From DATGIQ01 sp035295665 (lineage in GTDB: Bacteria > Planctomycetota > Planctomycetia > Gemmatales > Gemmataceae), in NCBI GenBank assembly GCA_035295665.1, contig DATGIQ010000110.1, positions 1 to 11,259 on the forward strand: DNA of 11,259 nt. Reading direction: 5' to 3'. Shown here piece after piece: positions 8,201 to 11,259 of this stretch. The position numbers were made by a program, and so were the translations under genes. Within the stretch, counting starts at the first letter, position 1; every line of letters begins with the position of its first letter. The notes under the pieces are model-generated. The model made no database searches, was not told the DNA's origin, and saw only the letters and a program-made list of their open reading frames with translations.

Positions 8201-8997
8201 TCAAGGACCTGCAGGAGGGTGTCGAAGTGCGAAGTCGAACGGAATGGTGGCCGGCCGGTGAGTAACTCGTAGAGGACCGCTCCGAGGCTGTAAATATCGA
8301 CGGCCGTCGTCAGCCCTTTCTCCGAGCGGGCTTGCTCGGGAGACATGTAGCTGGGCGTGCCGACGACGACCCCGATTTGGGTGAGTGCAGTGTTTGCTTC
8401 AACACGCTTGGCCACGCCGAAATCCGTGACATGGGGCTGCCCGCGCTGGTCGACCAGGATATTGCCGGGTTTGATGTCGCGGTGCAAGATCCCGCGCTCA
8501 TGGGCATGATGGACGGCTCTGGCCACCGTTGCCAGGAGTTTGGCAGCCGCTCTGGGATCTTGGCGAAAGTGCGCCAGCTGTTGCGCCAGGCTGCCCCCCT
8601 CGATCAACTTCATGCTGAAGTAATGATGCCCCTCATGCTCGCCGACCTCGTAGATCGGGACAATATTGGGATGATCGAGATTGGCCGCCGCCTCGGCTTC
8701 CTTCTGGAAGCGCTGCACATCTGCCTTGGAGGCAAGCTGGCCGGCCAGGATCATCTTCAGAGCAACCGTACGATTGAGGTTGATCTGCCGAGCCTTGTAC
8801 ACGACGCCCATGCCGCCGCGCGATATTTCCTCGGACAGGGCGTAATTCCCGAAATATCGGACATTGATGTCTTCCGGCGTCTTGGTCGGGCCCCGCTCGG
8901 GTGGCAGCGTGGGCGCTTCGGCCGGACTACCGGGGGAAGGGCTCGGCGGCAGCGTCGGCAGGTCACGTAAATCGCGGGGAACAGCCGGGTCACTCAT
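5203..8997 (-). CDS. Membrane Ser/Thr protein kinase with 14 WD40 blades and TPR-like tail
   Basis: 1264 residues. After a proline-rich head (1-45) comes a complete Hanks-type kinase domain (about 51-313): glycine loop ISRGGMGVVYKA (58-69), Lys81 in VALK, HRDIKPGN (172-179), DFG (192-194) and SPEQ (219-222). All catalytic residues are present, and HRD marks an RD kinase, so it should phosphorylate proteins in the cytoplasm. One transmembrane helix follows (about 338-360), then a coiled coil (about 363-432), WD40 repeats (493-1062) and a TPR-like helical tail (about 1142-1230). If the single helix crosses the membrane, the WD40 and TPR parts lie outside the cytoplasm and could act as a sensor. 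The ligand and substrates are unknown. The start ATG overlaps the stop of the upstream Asp-box gene by 8 bp. AGGA (9005-9008, minus strand), inside that gene, lies 7 nt upstream, suggesting translational coupling. Confidence 0.93.
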   Translation of the reverse strand: MSDPAVPRDLRDLPTLPPSPSPGSPAEAPTLPPERGPTKTPEDINVRYFGNYALSEEISRGGMGVVYKARQINLNRTVALKMILAGQLASKADVQRFQKEAEAAANLDHPNIVPIYEVGEHEGHHYFSMKLIEGGSLAQQLAHFRQDPRAAAKLLATVARAVHHAHERGILHRDIKPGNILVDQRGQPHVTDFGVAKRVEANTALTQIGVVVGTPSYMSPEQARSEKGLTTAVDIYSLGAVLYELLTGRPPFRSTSHFDTLLQVLEQQPERPRLLNPRADRDLEAICLKSLEKEPQKRYRSAEALAEDLERWLAHEPIQARPLNRGARLWRWCLRNPAVAGLLAGAALALVAGTAFSTYFAIQANQRAREATQEKYRADQNAQTALQERDRADENAKTALRERDRAHEKAAEALANARRAEESAADARANLYAAHMSVAQNAWEKGQLAQVPYLLNLYRNAKPGEPELRGWEWYYQDHLCRSDLLTLRVPRAAVHAVAFSPDGARLVSAGIDGKIHFWRLGTGQEVRVFPGHTTEVYGLAFSPDGAQLASAGGDQIVRLWDCTSGRQMHTFKGHQGPVRCVAFSPDGKHLASASADQTIRIWDVATERALHTLQGHSGRILGVAYAPDGAQLASAGADGIVKLWRSADGVELCSLTGHSGEIASVVFSPDGTRLASAGSDATVRLWDSVSGKLLRSLMGHKSTVWSLAYSSDGSRIASGSQDMTVKMWDAATGQELHTFRGHIREVYSVAFSPDGTRLASGSLDMTARVWDAVGGPEPRSIQGVWCMAFRHDGNELALTGPAMTVRLWDRVTGQELYTLKGHTRRIWGLAFSRDGTRLASASADQTVKLWDAANGRELHTFKGHEAPVWSVAFSPDGTQLGSASGDRTVKIWDTASGHEIRTLRGHTARVVSVAFSPGGTRLASASDDGAVKIWDAASGHELHTLLGHGGPLMSVAYSPDGTRLASASSDWSVKLWDAASGQEIRTLRGHTNVVRDVTFSPDGRRLATASGDQTVRLWDVASGQELLTLLSHRGMVLYVAFSPDGQWLASAGAGATLKLWDARPCSPEAIAEREAEGLVEYLFNRPLPKAEVIKGIQENEAISGRVRKRALQLAERFRPEQDPRRFDAASRTLVRQHGLAPHWYRQALVQAQTACRLAPDRPLFLSTLGLAQYRLEMDREAVESLTRSEKIATARKWHTLAADQAALAMAHARLGEPQKAQTYWKRLQDTMMKPPWNTDEEAQAFLHEAEILLQESTGKSPKGS
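5812..7521 (-). repeat. Array of 14 WD40 repeats, 126-bp period
   Basis: Inside the kinase gene, blades begin at or near residues 493, 531, 573, 615, 657, 699, 741, 783, 821, 863, 905, 947, 989 and 1031. Most read GH-x-x-x-V-x-x-V-A-F-S-P-D-G-x-x-L-A-S-A-S-x-D-x-T-V-K-L-W-D. Spacing is exactly 42 residues (126 bp) within blades 2-7 and again within blades 9-14. Blade 8 is shortened to 38 residues and, like blade 1, lacks the GH dipeptide. Fourteen blades suit two seven-bladed propellers in tandem, with blades 1 and 8 opening each. Confidence 0.92.
7702..7869 (-). repeat. Four 14-residue coiled-coil repeats after the membrane helix
   Basis: Kinase residues 377-432 consist of four consecutive 14-residue units: RADQNAQTALQERD, RADENAKTALRERD, RAHEKAAEALANAR and RAEESAADARANLY. 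Each is two heptads with Ala and Leu at regular positions, as expected of a continuous coiled-coil stalk. The first two units differ at only three positions, indicating recent tandem duplication. Confidence 0.8.
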
Positions 8998-10885
8998 CGG
9001 CGGATCCTGATGGCGAGTCCTGAGTCAAGTGGGGGACGATCCTGTTGATTATTGCAGAGGAAAGTTCCGGCACAAGAGTGGACGGCCGCGACCCGGGCAA
9101 ACCCCTGGCGACGTAGGTCCGAACCGCCATCTGGACTGGGGCAGGATCGGCGGCAAAGTATTGATCCAGACGTGCCGTGTCTAAAGGTTGAACCTGGGAA
9201 GGCCAATGTGCGGTCGCGGGGATTGCTTCCTCGGATGCCGTGCGCTGCGGACTCGTGCGAGTCACAACGCTAGCCACAAACGCATCCAAACGCGGCGCTG
9301 AGCCGGCATCGTCCGGAGAAGGGTCTCGGAAAAAGATGCTCGATGGATCGGCCGCAGAAACGGTCTGTGCGAACAGCGCGGAGAAACTGTTCGCGTTCTC
9401 TCCACCAGCGGTCAGGGCCATGTAATCCCCGACGAAGTAACCCCGTCCGAGCGAAACCGGCGCCAGTTCCATGTTGAAGGAAGCAGTTGTCAGACGTTGT
9501 TCGTTGACCCAGTTGGCGGGATTCGTGAGATCCTGATTCCCGTGGCCGAAGACAATCCAGTAGTCCGTCGGCAAACCGCCCGGTTGATTATTGGGATTAC
9601 GAAAATCAAAATAGGTGATGGCGACATTGCCGTTGGCGGCCACGGCTGCGGAGGGAGTGAAGGCCTCTTGCCTGGCCCGCGGCAGATTCGTGGGCGTCTT
9701 GTTGACCTGGATCGGTGTCGACCAGGTCAGCCCCGCGTCCTTGGAGATGGACAACGCGACGGAATCGAACCCGAATCCGCTGAACCTCCCATCTTCCCAG
9801 GTAACATAGAGCGTCCCGTCGCGATGGTCCACCGCAATGGCCGGGGAATAAGTGCCGGTACGCACCGTGGTCGGATTGAATACGCCGGCGGGAGACTCGG
9901 TCGCCACCGTGATGGGACTCGTCCATGTGGCACCGTGATCGGTGGAGCGAACGACTTCGAGCTTCGTGCCGGAGGGATTAAAGAACGTGAAAATATCCAG
10001 CAGCGTTCCATCCGGTGTGACGACAATTTGATTGCCAATCGTTTGCGTATTCGGAATGTCGCCGTAGAGAACCCGCGGCGATTCCCAAGTCTGGCCGCCG
10101 TCCGTCGTCCGCGAAAAATACGCCGGACCATCGATGAAATTGAACGTAACCGGGTCGAAGTAAAGCCGGTCCCACGTGTAGTAAGCGAACTGGGGATTGG
10201 TTGGGTCGGCGGTCACAGATTCCTTATCGTCGGTGACGTTGGAGACGTTGTCGGCGATGACGGCGGTTGGTGGTCCCCACGTCAAGCCGCCATCATAGGA
10301 CCGATACACCAACATGGCCTGGTTGTAATCCTTGTCATCGAATGCATACAAGGAGAGGTACACGGTCCCATCCGTCGCGAAGGAAACCCAGGCATCGGAG
10401 GCCCGCTGGTAGGTCCCTCCGGCAACCAGGGTGGCTCCGGGAACTGCCACGAGAGTCCACGTCATTCCGCCGTCGTAGGTTACACCGGTGACCAGGTCGC
10501 GCGCCCCGCCGGTCGACCAGCGATCCTGTTGCCAGGCTCCGACAAGGTGTTTGGGGTTCGCTGGGTCGACCGTCATGCTGGGTTCGACTTCGCTGTTCAA
10601 ATAATTCGTGCCGGACTGGCCATGGACGTTGTCGGCATTGGTGTCCGCGAAGAGACTCGTGCTGGAAACCTGAACCAAGGGACCAAATTTGGTGAGCGGC
10701 GTCACGCCCAGCAGGTTGTCGGCGAGGCTGGTCAAGGTAGATGCACGGAGGAGCGTCCGCTCTTCAAGCAGATCGAGGCGGAGCTGGGACGGCCGTGGCG
10801 CGGCGGGCCGTCGCCGGACCCGGCTTTGGTTGCGGATTCTGGGTAACCAATCGACTAACAGACACGGGGACAAAGAACGCGTCAC
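8990..10885 (-). CDS. Secreted Asp-box (BNR/sialidase-like) beta-propeller protein
   Basis: 631 residues from a GTG start. Residues 35-49 (LRLDLLEERTLLRAS) match the planctomycete extracellular N-terminal motif found near the start of many exported proteins of this phylum. Five Asp-boxes with the S/T-x-D-x-G-x-T-W pattern are visible: YDGGMTW at about 137, SYDGGLTW at 196, TTDGGQTW at 260, STDHGATW at 314 and SKDAGLTW at 381. Strands such as GTVYLSLYAFDD and GTLYVTWEDGRFSG are typical of sialidase-like propellers. The spacing suggests five or six blades over about 95-515, followed by a low-complexity tail. I cannot identify a sialidase active site (FRIP arginine, catalytic Tyr/Glu pair), so the enzymatic role is open and it may only bind. 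The stop overlaps the kinase start, making it the first gene of a two-gene operon. A longer in-frame ATG start at 11050 lacks a ribosome binding site and places the export motif about 90 residues in. Confidence 0.85.
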   Translation of the reverse strand: MTRSLSPCLLVDWLPRIRNQSRVRRRPAAPRPSQLRLDLLEERTLLRASTLTSLADNLLGVTPLTKFGPLVQVSSTSLFADTNADNVHGQSGTNYLNSEVEPSMTVDPANPKHLVGAWQQDRWSTGGARDLVTGVTYDGGMTWTLVAVPGATLVAGGTYQRASDAWVSFATDGTVYLSLYAFDDKDYNQAMLVYRSYDGGLTWGPPTAVIADNVSNVTDDKESVTADPTNPQFAYYTWDRLYFDPVTFNFIDGPAYFSRTTDGGQTWESPRVLYGDIPNTQTIGNQIVVTPDGTLLDIFTFFNPSGTKLEVVRSTDHGATWTSPITVATESPAGVFNPTTVRTGTYSPAIAVDHRDGTLYVTWEDGRFSGFGFDSVALSISKDAGLTWSTPIQVNKTPTNLPRARQEAFTPSAAVAANGNVAITYFDFRNPNNQPGGLPTDYWIVFGHGNQDLTNPANWVNEQRLTTASFNMELAPVSLGRGYFVGDYMALTAGGENANSFSALFAQTVSAADPSSIFFRDPSPDDAGSAPRLDAFVASVVTRTSPQRTASEEAIPATAHWPSQVQPLDTARLDQYFAADPAPVQMAVRTYVARGLPGSRPSTLVPELSSAIINRIVPHLTQDSPSGSADE

Positions 10886-11120
10886 AGCATCGACCTCCGA
10901 CTGGGGATAGGTTTGCGAGGCTCCGAGACACGAAGGGACCATTCCGGGACAGGGAGTTCGCCCTCTGATTTTAACTGTCCGCAAGGGATCGTGCAGCAAG
11001 ATTTTCACAGAGGATCGGGGAGTTGGTCCGTAGAACCGCGCGGACTCCATGCAGTTCTACGAACCGCCGCTAAGAGGATAACAATTACCGGAGCACGTGT
11101 GGCGGGCGGATTGTCGCTGG
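10886..11120. other. Upstream region between the IS end and the operon
   Basis: The upstream region of the Asp-box/kinase operon, bounded on the far side by the IS66 terminus. An inverted repeat, CGTAGAAC (11029-11036) and GTTCTACG (11054-11061), has 8-bp arms and a 17-nt spacer. A TAAAAT -10-like hexamer is at 10968-10973 (minus strand), but its best -35 candidate, TTGCTG, is 20 nt away, so a promoter is only a guess. No gene is seen here. Confidence 0.4.
10894..10898 (-). promoter_or_regulatory. Ribosome binding site setting the GTG start of the Asp-box gene
   Basis: GGAGG on the minus strand lies 8 nt before the GTG at 10885. An ATG between them, at 10890, is only 3 nt from the site and runs ATG-CTG-TGA, so its stop overlaps the GTG start. 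This is the strongest ribosome binding site near the gene and decides the start. Confidence 0.7.
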
Positions 11121-11259
11121 GTAACCGCTCATCCGACCTTGATGAGTTGGGGTGGTGATTGGCCCTGACGGTGGGCGGTCAAGGAATCACGGAGAAAGGT
11201 CAAGACATGCCGGTCTTGCAGGCGCAACGTCTGGGTCACCGTCAGCAGCCGTTCCACGA
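11121..11259 (-). mobile_element. IS66-family insertion sequence, terminal part
   Basis: The element terminus is placed at 11121, where GTAACCGCTCA begins. IS66 family termini start with GTAA, and the transposase stop typically lies close to the end, as it does here. The adjoining 8 bp outside (11113-11120) would be one copy of the target duplication, since IS66 elements make 8-bp duplications. The other end is outside the window, so neither the inverted repeat nor the duplication can be confirmed. Confidence 0.55.
11129..11259 (-). CDS. IS66-family transposase, C-terminal end
   Basis: Only the last 42 residues and the TGA stop are in the window; the rest lies beyond the right edge. The peptide contains VERLLTVTQTLRLQDRHVL and FLRDSLTAHRQGQSPPQLI. 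This closely resembles the conserved end of IS66-family DDE transposases (ERLLTV..TLR.Q.R.VL.FL......A...G..PP.L). The stop is 8 bp from the presumed element end. Whether the full transposase is intact cannot be seen. Confidence 0.72.
   Translation of the reverse strand, partial: VERLLTVTQTLRLQDRHVLTFLRDSLTAHRQGQSPPQLIKVG

Noticed and set aside
9497..10846. A 449-codon open frame on the + strand, antisense to the Asp-box gene
   Set aside because: It has no family resemblance, no ribosome binding site and Gly/Arg-rich composition typical of the antisense of GC-rich coding DNA. The minus strand carries clear Asp-boxes over the same span.
10886..11050. N-terminal extension of the Asp-box protein from an ATG at 11050
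   Set aside because: There is no ribosome binding site, and the added 55 residues are not a signal peptide. The export motif would be moved unusually far from the N-terminus.

Overview
The window looks like chromosomal DNA of a planctomycete, probably Gemmataceae or a relative. The main evidence is a Hanks-type Ser/Thr kinase fused to a long WD40 array, and a secreted Asp-box protein carrying the planctomycete N-terminal extracellular motif (an LRLDLLEERTLL-like stretch). DUF3592-like and HEAT-repeat proteins are also common in that group. Base composition is moderately GC-rich, and codon use seems even across the window by eye.

Left part (1-3100): the 3' end of a carbohydrate-binding-like protein (+) converges on a YdjM/DUF457-type membrane metal-dependent hydrolase (-). 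That gene diverges from a run of three + strand genes: a cyclase-family (kynurenine formamidase-like) hydrolase, a DUF488 protein and a 74-residue two-helix membrane protein. A perfect 28-bp palindrome follows, between this run and the convergent HEAT-repeat gene (-), and probably ends transcription from both sides.

Middle (3131-5188): a secreted HEAT-repeat protein with a proline-rich tail (-). A mostly non-coding divergent region follows, holding what looks like a relic of a carboxypeptidase-regulatory-like domain gene. Next is a membrane protein with two DUF3592-like domains (+), whose end lies 14 bp from the end of the kinase gene.

Right part (5203-10885, all -): a two-gene operon. The promoter-proximal gene encodes a secreted Asp-box (BNR/sialidase-like) beta-propeller protein. 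Its stop overlaps by 8 bp the start of a 1264-residue kinase laid out as kinase, transmembrane helix, coiled coil, 14 WD40 blades and a TPR-like tail. The overlap implies coupled translation. The topology would put the WD40 blades outside the cytoplasm, so the pair could be a sensor and secreted partner; this is an inference. Several start codons were moved inward from the longest reading frame on ribosome-binding-site evidence, most clearly a GTG start for the Asp-box gene.

Right edge (11121-11259): the 3' end of an IS66-family transposase and the element's terminus (GTAACCGC...), about 235 bp upstream of the operon.
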